A stretch of DNA of 9,091 nucleotides from Chloroflexota bacterium (GTDB taxonomy: Bacteria > Chloroflexota > Anaerolineae > Anaerolineales > UBA11657): the NCBI GenBank assembly GCA_003670425.1, contig QWRL01000036.1, forward strand, positions 1 through 9,091, written 5' to 3'. The notes below the pieces were generated by a model. That model made no database searches, had not been told where the DNA came from, and saw only the letters and a program-made list of their open reading frames with translations. The position numbers and the translations under genes were made by a program. Below, one piece after another: positions 1 through 6,368 of the stretch (positions are counted from its first letter, which is position 1; each line of letters starts with the position of its first letter).

Positions 1-31
1 TAACAACAGTGAAGGCGAGAATGAGATCGAC

Positions 32-631
32 ATGGAGGTGCTGCAATCGACTGGTGCGGCTGGCGGCCGACTGGCAGTGTTTGATTTGGAATACACAACT
101 TGGGAAGGTACAAATGCAAGGCGCTGGAGCGGCCAGGGCGAATACTTCGAAGTGGTGCAAATTGGAGCGATTATTTTAGAGCTGGAGCCAAACTTGACGG
201 AGGTTGCAGCCTTTGAAGTGCTGACGCGGCCGGAATTCAATCCGGTGCTATCCGAATACTTTACAGAGCTGACTGGCATAACCAACGCTGATCTTGATAC
301 TGGCGCGGTTAGCTTCGGCGCTGGGCTCGACCAGTTTGTGCAGTTTTGTGCGGGCACAAATCGAGTCGTTTGCAATGGATGGGACTACCGTGCGCTTCAT
401 GATAATTGCATGTGGCGCGGCGTGGACTGGCCCTTTGACGCGGGCAGCTTTGGAAACCTGCGGCCGATGTTTGAGAAGCGGGTTGGCACAGCCAATAATG
501 CGGCATGGAGCAGCAAGATGCCCGAAAGTTTGGGTTTGCCAGCGCCGGGCGGGGCGCACACCGGGCTGGGCGATGTGCGCGCAATTGCAATTGCGCTGCG
601 CACAATGCTGCGCGAGTCTCTAGCAGACTAA
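32..631 (+). CDS. DEDDh-family 3'-5' exonuclease
   Basis: Predicted Mg-dependent 3'-5' exonuclease of the DnaQ/ERI-1 (RNase T-like) fold, 199 residues from this start. All five catalytic positions are visible: D18 and E20 in VFDLEYTTWEG (Exo I), D118 in CNGWD (Exo II), H176 and D181 in HTGLGDVRA (Exo III, the H-x4-D form that defines DEDDh). The FTELTGI segment at residues 77-83 is also typical. The fold fills the protein, so this is a stand-alone nuclease rather than a polymerase domain; DNA versus RNA substrate cannot be told. The start is uncertain: the frame stays open to the left edge and no clear Shine-Dalgarno precedes the ATG, but the domain begins at about residue 13, so little would be lost. 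Base composition is visibly lower in GC than the minus-strand genes. It converges on the GlcD gene with only 25 bases between stops, so it is functionally unlinked to that block. Confidence 0.85.
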   Translation: MEVLQSTGAAGGRLAVFDLEYTTWEGTNARRWSGQGEYFEVVQIGAIILELEPNLTEVAAFEVLTRPEFNPVLSEYFTELTGITNADLDTGAVSFGAGLDQFVQFCAGTNRVVCNGWDYRALHDNCMWRGVDWPFDAGSFGNLRPMFEKRVGTANNAAWSSKMPESLGLPAPGGAHTGLGDVRAIAIALRTMLRESLAD

Positions 632-633
632 CT

Positions 634-651
634 GCGCGGGCTAATCCGCGC
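634..651. terminator. Short hairpin between convergent genes
   Basis: A perfect 6-bp inverted repeat, GCGCGG (634-639) and CCGCGC (646-651), with a 6-base loop fills the gap between the exonuclease stop (631) and the GlcD stop (657). Its place suggests a shared bidirectional terminator. There is no T-run on either side, so it is not a canonical intrinsic terminator, and short GC repeats are common in DNA this GC-rich. Confidence 0.3.
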
Positions 652-656
652 CGGAA

Positions 657-2105
657 TCACATGCGCGAAATGACGCCGGCGCGCTCCAAAGCATGCGGGC
701 CGGCAGCCAGTGGCGGGGCCGCGTCAGAGTCCGGAAACATTTTGCCGGGGTTGGAAAGTTGCTGCGGATCAATGCTGTGGCGGATGCGCTGCATGACAGC
801 CAAATCAACTGCAGAAAAAAGCTCGGGCAGATAGGCGCGCTTTTCCATGCCGACACCGTGCTCGCCGGTGATGGAGCCGCCGCGGCGAATGCACATGCGG
901 ATCACCTCACCCGCCACCACCTCGGCGCGCTCGAGGGCGCCGGGCTCGCGCCCGTCAAACATAATCAGCGGATGCAGGTTGCCGTCGCCGGCATGGAAGA
1001 CATTGGCGATGCGAATGTTGTGGCGCCGGCCGCTCTCCTGAATTTCGGCAAGCGCAGCGCCCAGCTGGCTGCGCGGCACCACGCCGTCTTGCACAATGTA
1101 ATCCGGGCTGATGCGGCCGACGGCCGAGAAGGCGCTTTTGCGCCCCTTCCAAATCAGCAGGCGTTCTTCTTCGGTTTTGGGCACGCGCACATCATACGGG
1201 CCGCTTGCTTCAATGACCTGCATCAGTTGCGCAAACTCTGCCTCCACTTGCAGGGTTTCGCCTTCCAGTTCCACAATCAACAGGCCGGCGGCCTGCGGTG
1301 GATAGCCGGCATGCACGGCAGCTTCCGCCGCCTGAATGGCGAGGTTGTCCATGATTTCCATTGCGCCGGGCAGGATGCCGGATGCGACAACCATACTGAC
1401 GGCGTCGCCCGCTGCCTGCAGTGAGTCGTATGCTGCCAGTACGGTGCGGTACAGCTCCGGCTTGGGCAGCAGGCGCAGCGTGATCTCCAGCGCCACGCCA
1501 AACAAACCCTCTGAGCCCACAAACAAGCCGACGAGGTCCGGGCCGGCACTTTCCTGGCTTTCGCTGCCTAGCTCCACCAGGGTGCCATCCGCCAGCACCA
1601 CACGCATTGCCAGCACGTGGTTGCTGGTCATGCCGTACTTGAGGCAGTGCGCGCCGCCGGAGTTGAAGGCGATGTTGCCGCCGATGGTGCAGATGGACTG
1701 GCTGGACGGGTCGGGCGCGTAATAGAGCCCGTGCGGCGCGGCTGCAACCGACACATCCAGGTTGCGCACGCCCGGCTCTACAACGGCGATGCGCTGCTGT
1801 GCGTCGATGCGCAGAATGCGGTCGAGGCGCCCGAGTGCAATCACAATGCCGTTTGCCACCGGCAGGCTGCCGCCCGAAAGGCTGGTGCCGCTGCCGCGCG
1901 CCACAAATGGCACCGCGTGCAGGTTGCACAGGCGCACAGTTTCCACCACTTCGGCTGCGGTGTTGGGCAGCACAACCGCTGCGGCGCGCGCCCGAAACAT
2001 GGTGAGCGCATCCGATTCATAGGATTGCAGATGTGCGGCGCTGGTAAGCAGGCGCTCGGGCGGATACAGGCGCTGCAGGTCGCGCAGTAACTTTTTGGCA
2101 GACAT
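657..2105 (-). CDS. glcD: GlcD-family FAD-linked 2-hydroxy-acid oxidase/dehydrogenase
   Basis: Flavoprotein of the vanillyl-alcohol oxidase/PCMH superfamily, 482 residues (E. coli GlcD is about 499). It should oxidise a 2-hydroxy acid such as glycolate or D-lactate to the 2-oxo acid. The FAD-binding PCMH domain spans about residues 39-218, with GSGTSLSGGS at 71-80, PDPSS at 131-135, IGGNIAFNSGG at 141-151 and VGSEGLFG at 196-203. The FAD-oxidase C domain follows, with FHAGDGNLHP at 370-379 and GEHGVG at 414-419; H371, H378 and E415 match the metal/substrate site known in D-2-hydroxyglutarate and D-lactate dehydrogenases. I chose the ATG at 2105; an in-frame ATG at 2180 would overlap the cupin gene and add an arginine-rich, unconserved tail. 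Only 13 bases separate it from the cupin stop, so it is the last gene of the operon. No GlcE or GlcF partner is adjacent, so the electron acceptor is unclear and the symbol denotes the family, not proven glycolate oxidase activity. Confidence 0.85.
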   Translation of the reverse strand: MSAKKLLRDLQRLYPPERLLTSAAHLQSYESDALTMFRARAAAVVLPNTAAEVVETVRLCNLHAVPFVARGSGTSLSGGSLPVANGIVIALGRLDRILRIDAQQRIAVVEPGVRNLDVSVAAAPHGLYYAPDPSSQSICTIGGNIAFNSGGAHCLKYGMTSNHVLAMRVVLADGTLVELGSESQESAGPDLVGLFVGSEGLFGVALEITLRLLPKPELYRTVLAAYDSLQAAGDAVSMVVASGILPGAMEIMDNLAIQAAEAAVHAGYPPQAAGLLIVELEGETLQVEAEFAQLMQVIEASGPYDVRVPKTEEERLLIWKGRKSAFSAVGRISPDYIVQDGVVPRSQLGAALAEIQESGRRHNIRIANVFHAGDGNLHPLIMFDGREPGALERAEVVAGEVIRMCIRRGGSITGEHGVGMEKRAYLPELFSAVDLAVMQRIRHSIDPQQLSNPGKMFPDSDAAPPLAAGPHALERAGVISRM

Positions 2106-2118
2106 GGCGGCCGGCACT

Positions 2119-2445
2119 CTAATACTGGTAGTCCGCGCGCACCGGGCTGAAGACATCCAAGACACGCGCGATGGCATCAAAGCTGCGCGCGGAATGCATC
2201 ACATGCGCGGGAATAAGGTAACTGTCACCGGGCTGCAGGCGGCGCGCCTCGCCGGCAATTGCCAGCTCAATCTCGCCCGCCAGCACTGTGCCGGACTGCT
2301 CGTATACATGGCTGTGCGCGGGCACTGTACTGTGCGCAGCAAAGCTCACAAAGGAAAGCAGTTGCTGCTCGCCCCAAAATGTCTGGATGCGGATGCCGGG
2401 CAGCAGCTGCTTGAAGGCGCGCGTTTCAAGGTCAATGAAAGTCAT
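2119..2445 (-). CDS. Small single-domain cupin protein
   Basis: A 108-residue protein that is almost entirely one conserved cupin barrel. Motif 1 reads PAHSHVYEQSGTVLAGE (about residues 42-58), giving candidate metal ligands H44, H46 and Q50 (the glutamine replaces the classical glutamate, as in many small cupins). Motif 2 is PGDSYLIPAHVMHSA (72-86), giving H84. Such cupins bind a divalent metal and act as isomerases, lyases, dioxygenases or ligand sensors; nothing here picks one. The absence of a DNA-binding domain argues against a transcription factor. It lies between xdhC (94-base gap) and the GlcD-type oxidase (13-base gap) on the same strand and is probably co-transcribed, so a role in handling the substrate or product of the oxidase is an inference. 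The ATG has no recognisable Shine-Dalgarno. Confidence 0.8.
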   Translation of the reverse strand: MTFIDLETRAFKQLLPGIRIQTFWGEQQLLSFVSFAAHSTVPAHSHVYEQSGTVLAGEIELAIAGEARRLQPGDSYLIPAHVMHSARSFDAIARVLDVFSPVRADYQY

Positions 2446-2446
2446 A

Positions 2447-2502
2447 CTGGCCGGCGCTGGTGGTTCCGCACGCTTGGAGTGTAGATGCGGCGCTGGCCGG
2501 CG
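2447..2502. repeat. Pair of 10-bp direct repeats in the xdhC-cupin gap
   Basis: The sequence CTGGCCGGCG occurs at 2447-2456 and again at 2493-2502, within the 94-base gap (2446-2539) that is the longest inside the operon. Each copy contains a GCCGGC palindrome core, so the transcript could fold locally. No promoter, Shine-Dalgarno or T-run is evident in the gap, and GCCGGC is frequent throughout the window, so the meaning is doubtful. Confidence 0.25.
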
Positions 2503-2539
2503 TCAATGTGCGGCCGCTGCCATGCGCCAAAACTTGCGC

Positions 2540-3583
2540 TCATTTGCGGGCGTGGCGTGCGCTCACAACCTGCGCCATGATTGCCAGCGCAATTTCTTCA
2601 GGTGAGCGGCCGCCAAGATCGAGCCCAATGGGCGCATGCAGGCGATCCAGAATTTCTGGTGCAAGTCCTGCATCCAGCAGGCGCTGCCGGCGTTTGGCGT
2701 TGGTGGCCGGGCTGCCCAGTGCACCCACATAAAAAGCAGCGCTGGGCAGTGCCAGCATCAGGCCGGGGTCGTCCAGCTTGGGATCATGCGTGAGCATGGC
2801 GACAGCCGTGTTGGCGTTGATGCCCACTGTTGCCAGCGCTGCGTCCGGCCACTCCGTGAGCAGCCGGTCCACCTGCGGAAAGCGCTCGGCGCTGCCAAAT
2901 GCGCGCCGCGGATCCACCACCACGGTGCGGTAGCCCAAGGTGCCGGCTAGCGCGCAGAGCGGCACGGCAATATGCACGCCGCCAACAATGATGAGCGTGG
3001 CCGGCGGCAGCAGCACATCCAGAAAGAGCTCAACGCTATCGGCGGCAGATGGTTCAACTGGCACGCATTTGGATTTGCCACTGTGCAGCGCGCGCTGCAT
3101 TTCAATCAGCGCTGCGCCATCCAATGTTGTGCCCAGTGTGCCGGCTTGGGCGCCGTCTTCGCGCAGCACCAGCTCGCGGCCAAGCAGTGCGGCCGGTGTG
3201 CCGCGCACAACAGTGGCGCGCACCACGCCCTGAAAGTTTTCGCGCGCTGCGCGCACAAAGTCAAACACGCTTGGCGCCAGCGGCTGCACAAAAACTTCAA
3301 TCGTTCCGCCGCATGCCAGCCCCACTTCCCATGCAGTTTCATCCGCGACGCCAAAGTGCAGCAGCTGCGGGAGGCCGTCGCGCAGCACCTGCGCGGCACA
3401 CTCGGCCACTGCGCCTTCCACGCAGCCGCCGCTCACCGAGCCGGACAGGCGGTCGCCGGCTGCAATGGCCATTTTGCCGCCGGCAGCGCGCGGCGCTGAG
3501 CCCCACGTTTTGATGACGGTGGCCAGTACCACGGGCTCGCCGGCCTGCAGCCAGCGGCTGATGTCTGCGGTTACTTCGTGCAT
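2540..3583 (-). CDS. xdhC: XdhC/CoxF family molybdenum-hydroxylase maturation factor
   Basis: Accessory protein that is not part of the mature enzyme. XdhC-family members bind the molybdenum cofactor, assist its sulfuration and hand it to xanthine dehydrogenase-type enzymes; CoxF and CoxI of CO dehydrogenase loci belong to the same family. The product is 347 residues. The N-terminal XdhC/CoxI domain holds SGSVSGGCVEG at 47-57 and CGG at 91-93. The C-terminal Rossmann-like domain starts at about 195 with LIIVGGVHIA, then THDPKLDDP (265-273), YVGALGS (285-291) and PIGLDLGGRSPEEIA (318-332), all family hallmarks. I chose the ATG at 3583 because it lies 25 bases after the coxE stop and matches the domain start; an upstream in-frame start at 3655 would overlap coxE and add a Pro/Ser/His-rich tail. 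It has no Shine-Dalgarno and is probably translated by coupling. No truncation is seen. Confidence 0.9.
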   Translation of the reverse strand: MHEVTADISRWLQAGEPVVLATVIKTWGSAPRAAGGKMAIAAGDRLSGSVSGGCVEGAVAECAAQVLRDGLPQLLHFGVADETAWEVGLACGGTIEVFVQPLAPSVFDFVRAARENFQGVVRATVVRGTPAALLGRELVLREDGAQAGTLGTTLDGAALIEMQRALHSGKSKCVPVEPSAADSVELFLDVLLPPATLIIVGGVHIAVPLCALAGTLGYRTVVVDPRRAFGSAERFPQVDRLLTEWPDAALATVGINANTAVAMLTHDPKLDDPGLMLALPSAAFYVGALGSPATNAKRRQRLLDAGLAPEILDRLHAPIGLDLGGRSPEEIALAIMAQVVSARHARK

Positions 3584-3608
3584 GCTGCGATGGGTATGTG
3601 TGTGCGCG

Positions 3609-4802
3609 CTAGAGCGCGGGCTGCAGGGCGGGCTGGCGCCGGGCGGGGCGGGCACCGTCCAGCCGTTCCAGCTGCGCTGCCAGCTGCTCCAGGCTGGCCA
3701 GATTGTGCACCGGCAAAAAGTTGTCGATGTGCGGCAGCGCAGCCTGCATGCCGCGCGTCAGCGGCTCGTACTGCGGCGAGCCCAGCAGCGGGTTAAGCCA
3801 GACAAGGCGCTGGCAGTTGCGCTGCAAGCGCGCCATTTCGCTTTTGAGGAGAGCCGCATCGCCGCGGTCCCAGCCGTCGCTAATGAAGAGCACCACCGCA
3901 CCGCGGCGCAGCACGCGCCGGCCCCACTCAAAGTTAAAACTATGCACGGCCTCGCCGATGCGTGTGCCGCCGGACCAATCCGGCACGCTGCGGCCCACTT
4001 CATCCAGCGCGCGGTCCACATCGCGGCCGCGCAGCTGGCGCGTAACATTGGTGAGGCGCGTGCTGAAGACAAAAGAGTACACGGGCTGCGCAAGCCCCGC
4101 TGTCATGCTGTAAATAAAGTGCAGCAGCAGGCGCGTGTAGCGCTCCATGGAGCCGCTGATGTCTGCGATGACGACCACCGGGCGCGGCTTGTATTTGGGC
4201 TGGCGCTGCGCCCAGCGCAGCACTTCTCCGCCGTGGCGCAGGCTGGTGCGCAGCGTGCGCCGCAGGTCATAGTAGGCGCTGCCGCCGGGCTGGCGGCGGC
4301 GCGTGCGGCGCTGGCCCATGCGCCACACCAGCGCGCGCATCAGGCGCTTGATGGCCTCCAACTCTTCGCCGCTCAGGTCGCCGAAGTCTTTGCGGCGCAG
4401 CAGCTCGTGCGTACTGAAGGTTTGCGTTACCTCCACCACGGGCGGCGCCTGCGGATCAGGCGGGGCCTCGTCTGCGCCGCTTTCAGGCTCTGGTGCCGCA
4501 GCCGGTGCGGGCACAAACACAGGTTTGGTGCGGCGCGGTCGCAGCAGCGCGCCCATGTCCAGCAGCGCGCCCTCTGCTGGCTTCACCCAAAAAAGTTCGA
4601 AGGCCTGGTCGAACAGCGGCAAATGTTCGCGGCGCTGCGCCAGCAAGCTGCGCAGTGCATGGTAAAAATCGCTGCGCTGCCCCAGCTGTACGTGCTCCAG
4701 CGCCTGCACCACATCCACCATGCGGCCGGGGTTTACTTCCAGCCCCAGGCCGCGCAGGATGCGCCCGAACAAGAGCAGATTGTGCAGCAGCTGGCCGGAC
4801 AT
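3609..4802 (-). CDS. coxE: CoxE-type von Willebrand factor A domain protein
   Basis: A 397-residue VWA protein of the CoxE family (COG3552 type), partner of the MoxR ATPase encoded just upstream. In carboxidotrophs CoxE is needed for building the active site of CO dehydrogenase; elsewhere MoxR-VWA pairs act as metal-insertion chaperones. An N-terminal helical region (about 1-90) is followed by a Pro/Ala/Glu-rich low-complexity linker (about 94-122), a second helical segment with an Arg cluster (161-170), and the VWA domain from about 206. The MIDAS metal site is complete: D214, S216 and S218 in DISGSM, T280 in SGGTRIG, and D309 in ISDGWD. There are no membrane segments, so it should be cytoplasmic. 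Only 9 bases separate it from the MoxR stop, and a weak GAG-type ribosome site falls there. A long open frame on the opposite strand is a shadow caused by GC bias. Confidence 0.92.
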   Translation of the reverse strand: MSGQLLHNLLLFGRILRGLGLEVNPGRMVDVVQALEHVQLGQRSDFYHALRSLLAQRREHLPLFDQAFELFWVKPAEGALLDMGALLRPRRTKPVFVPAPAAAPEPESGADEAPPDPQAPPVVEVTQTFSTHELLRRKDFGDLSGEELEAIKRLMRALVWRMGQRRTRRRQPGGSAYYDLRRTLRTSLRHGGEVLRWAQRQPKYKPRPVVVIADISGSMERYTRLLLHFIYSMTAGLAQPVYSFVFSTRLTNVTRQLRGRDVDRALDEVGRSVPDWSGGTRIGEAVHSFNFEWGRRVLRRGAVVLFISDGWDRGDAALLKSEMARLQRNCQRLVWLNPLLGSPQYEPLTRGMQAALPHIDNFLPVHNLASLEQLAAQLERLDGARPARRQPALQPAL

Positions 4803-4811
4803 GGCGCGCTC

Positions 4812-5699
4812 TTAGCGGTGCTCGACCCGCACGTGGTCCAGTATTTGCTGCGCGCGCGCGCCGCGCACCTTTGAAACATCATCCTGATACTTGAGCACCA
4901 CGCCCAGCGTCTCGTTCACCACATCCAGCTCCAGCGCGTGCTGGTCCAGCGCCACAAGCGCCGCGGTCCAGTCCAGCGTTTCGGCCACGCCGGGTATTTT
5001 GTACAGTTCTATGCGGCGCAGTTCTTGGATGAAAGCCGTGACCTGCGCGGCAAGGCGTTGCGGTGCCTGCGGCTGGCGCGCATTTACTATTTGCAGTTCT
5101 TTGTCGAAGGCGGGGTAGTCGATCCAGTAGTACAGGCAGCGGCGCTTGAGGGCATCATGCACTTCGCGCGTGCGATTGGAGGTGAGCACCACCACCGGCG
5201 GCTGCTCTGCGCGAATGGTGCCAATCTCCGGGATGGTGATCTGAAAGTCTGAGAGCACCTCAAGCAGGTACGCTTCAAACTCGTCGTCGCTGCGGTCCAG
5301 CTCGTCAATCAGCAGCACGGGCGGTGTGCCGCCATGCTCAATGGCCTGCAGCAGCGGGCGGCGCAGCAAAAACTCAGGCCCGAACAACTCGGTTTCGGTG
5401 GGCCGCTCCTGGCGCGTTTCTGCCAGCCGCAGGTGCAGCATCTGGCGGGCGTAGTTCCACTCGTACACCGCATGATGCACATCCAGGCCTTCGTAGCACT
5501 GCAGCCGGATCAGGTCGGTTTGCAGCAGCGCAGCCAGCACCTTGGCCACTTCGGTTTTGCCAACGCCGGCTTCGCCTTCCAGCAGCAGCGGGCGGTGCAG
5601 GCGCAGCGCCAAAAAGATGGCAGTGGCCAGGCCGCGATCGGCAATGTACATGCGCGCGCGCAGCGCTTCTTGCAGCGTGTCTATAGAGCTTATTTCCAC
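4812..5699 (-). CDS. coxD: MoxR-family AAA+ ATPase, CoxD-like
   Basis: A 295-residue AAA+ ATPase that probably uses ATP hydrolysis to remodel an apo-molybdenum hydroxylase so that its metal centre can be completed; CoxD has this role for CO dehydrogenase. Walker A is GEAGVGKT at 42-49 and Walker B is VLLIDE at 128-133 followed by LDRSDDEFE. Sensor 1 is N175 in LTSNRTRE, and candidate arginine fingers are R186/R187 in LKRRC. The LQCYEGLD segment (66-73) and YEWNYARQ (79-86) are hallmarks of the CoxD branch of MoxR. The start is GTG at 5699, fixed by a strong GAGGAGG four bases upstream. It is first in the operon and its VWA partner follows after 9 bases. A general MoxR chaperone for another target remains possible, but XdhC next door favours a Mo enzyme. 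Confidence 0.92.
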   Translation of the reverse strand: MEISSIDTLQEALRARMYIADRGLATAIFLALRLHRPLLLEGEAGVGKTEVAKVLAALLQTDLIRLQCYEGLDVHHAVYEWNYARQMLHLRLAETRQERPTETELFGPEFLLRRPLLQAIEHGGTPPVLLIDELDRSDDEFEAYLLEVLSDFQITIPEIGTIRAEQPPVVVLTSNRTREVHDALKRRCLYYWIDYPAFDKELQIVNARQPQAPQRLAAQVTAFIQELRRIELYKIPGVAETLDWTAALVALDQHALELDVVNETLGVVLKYQDDVSKVRGARAQQILDHVRVEHR

Positions 5700-5703
5700 C
5701 GGG

Positions 5704-5710
5704 CCTCCTC
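5704..5710 (-). promoter_or_regulatory. Strong Shine-Dalgarno for coxD
   Basis: On the minus strand GAGGAGG lies four bases before the GTG at 5699. It is the only near-perfect ribosome binding site among the genes here, and it settles the non-ATG start of the MoxR gene. Downstream genes in the operon have weak or no such site. Confidence 0.8.
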
Positions 5711-5735
5711 AATCACACAAACAGATTCTTCATCA

Positions 5736-5741
5736 ATTATA
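5736..5741 (-). promoter_or_regulatory. Consensus -10 box (TATAAT) upstream of coxD
   Basis: A perfect TATAAT reads on the minus strand in an AT-rich pocket, 36 bases before the GTG start. Transcription would begin near 5729, leaving a leader of about 30 bases that includes the Shine-Dalgarno. I find no TTGACA-like -35 at 15-19 bases spacing (that region is GC-rich repeat), so the promoter may need an activator or an alternative sigma, or the box may be fortuitous. Confidence 0.5.
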
Positions 5742-5750
5742 TGAGGGCGG

Positions 5751-5788
5751 GGCAGTTGCCGCCGCCACGGCGGATTGGCGCCCGCGCC
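5751..5788. repeat. Three adjacent GC-rich inverted repeats
   Basis: Three palindromes abut in 38 bases: GGCA-GT-TGCC (5751-5760), CCGCCG-CCA-CGGCGG (5759-5773) and GGCGC-CC-GCGCC (5777-5788). They sit between the deacylase stop (5790) and the TATAAT box at 5736-5741. They could end the upstream transcript, though no T-run follows, or be protein-binding sites over the -35 region of the coxD promoter. Confidence 0.4.
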
Positions 5789-5789
5789 T

Positions 5790-6311
5790 TTAGTGTGCCG
5801 CGGGCCCCAGCTGCAGCAGCAGCGGCGCGTGTCCGCAAGCCTGCACAAAGCGCAGAAAGTCGGCGCTTGCAATGGTGGTGGTGGCGGCGTTGGTTAGCGG
5901 ATGGTAGTTGAGCCACGCTTGCTGCAGCATGTGCGCATCCAGCGCCACGCGCACACGCTGCGCGTGGTCATTGATGAGCGCAAAGGGCGTGACGGCGCCC
6001 GGTGTCACACCCAGCACGGCCTGCAGCACCTCCGGCTTGCCAAAAGACAGGTGCGCTGCGCCCAGATGCTGGCGCAGTTCTTTCAGGTCCAGCACACGCT
6101 CTTCCAGCACCACCACCAGCCACAACTGATCTTTCTTGTCCTTCAGGAATAAATTTTTGCAGTGCGCGCCCGGCAGGTTGCCGCGCAGCTGGCGGCTTTC
6201 TTCCACGGTAAACACTGGCGGGTGCTCCGTGGTGGTGACGGCAATATCTAGTTCAGCCAGGCGCCGGAACAAATCTGCCGGCGTGGCGTGCGCTGCGGCT
6301 TCGGGCGTCAA
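5790..6311 (-). CDS. ProXp/PrdX-type trans-editing aminoacyl-tRNA deacylase
   Basis: A 173-residue stand-alone relative of the prolyl-tRNA synthetase editing (INS/YbaK) domain. ProXp-ala proteins hydrolyse Ala-tRNA(Pro) that prolyl-tRNA synthetase has mischarged, protecting translation fidelity in the cytoplasm. Family features are TTEHPPVFTVEES (27-39), the CKNLFLKDKK block (51-60) whose K52 matches the catalytic lysine, a GxxxP loop in GVTPGAVTPF (101-110, G105 to P109), ALINDH (111-116) and HPLTN (137-141). Which mischarged tRNA it clears cannot be read with certainty. The start is unusual: the only start codon between the in-frame acs stop (6369) and the domain is TTG at 6311, and no good Shine-Dalgarno precedes it, so expression may be low or coupled to acs. 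It follows acs after 57 bases on the same strand and has no evident metabolic link to its neighbours. Confidence 0.85.
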   Translation of the reverse strand: MTPEAAAHATPADLFRRLAELDIAVTTTEHPPVFTVEESRQLRGNLPGAHCKNLFLKDKKDQLWLVVVLEERVLDLKELRQHLGAAHLSFGKPEVLQAVLGVTPGAVTPFALINDHAQRVRVALDAHMLQQAWLNYHPLTNAATTTIASADFLRFVQACGHAPLLLQLGPAAH

Positions 6312-6368
6312 TGCAGGCGCAGCGCAGTCACAAGAATCTTCGCTCCAGCTTTTTCGGGCAGCGGTGCG

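Noticed and set aside
693..1424. A 243-codon open frame on the plus strand opposite the GlcD gene.
   Set aside because: It mirrors conserved GlcD residues in antisense and shows no family features of its own.
2106..2180. A 25-residue N-terminal extension of the GlcD protein from an ATG at 2180.
   Set aside because: It overlaps the end of the conserved cupin gene and is not typical of GlcD proteins; the ATG at 2105 gives the usual length.
3465..4874. A 469-codon open frame on the plus strand opposite coxE.
   Set aside because: Its product is rich in Ala, Arg, Gln and His with no recognisable motif, while the minus-strand frame has a full VWA MIDAS motif. It is a shadow from GC-skewed codon positions.
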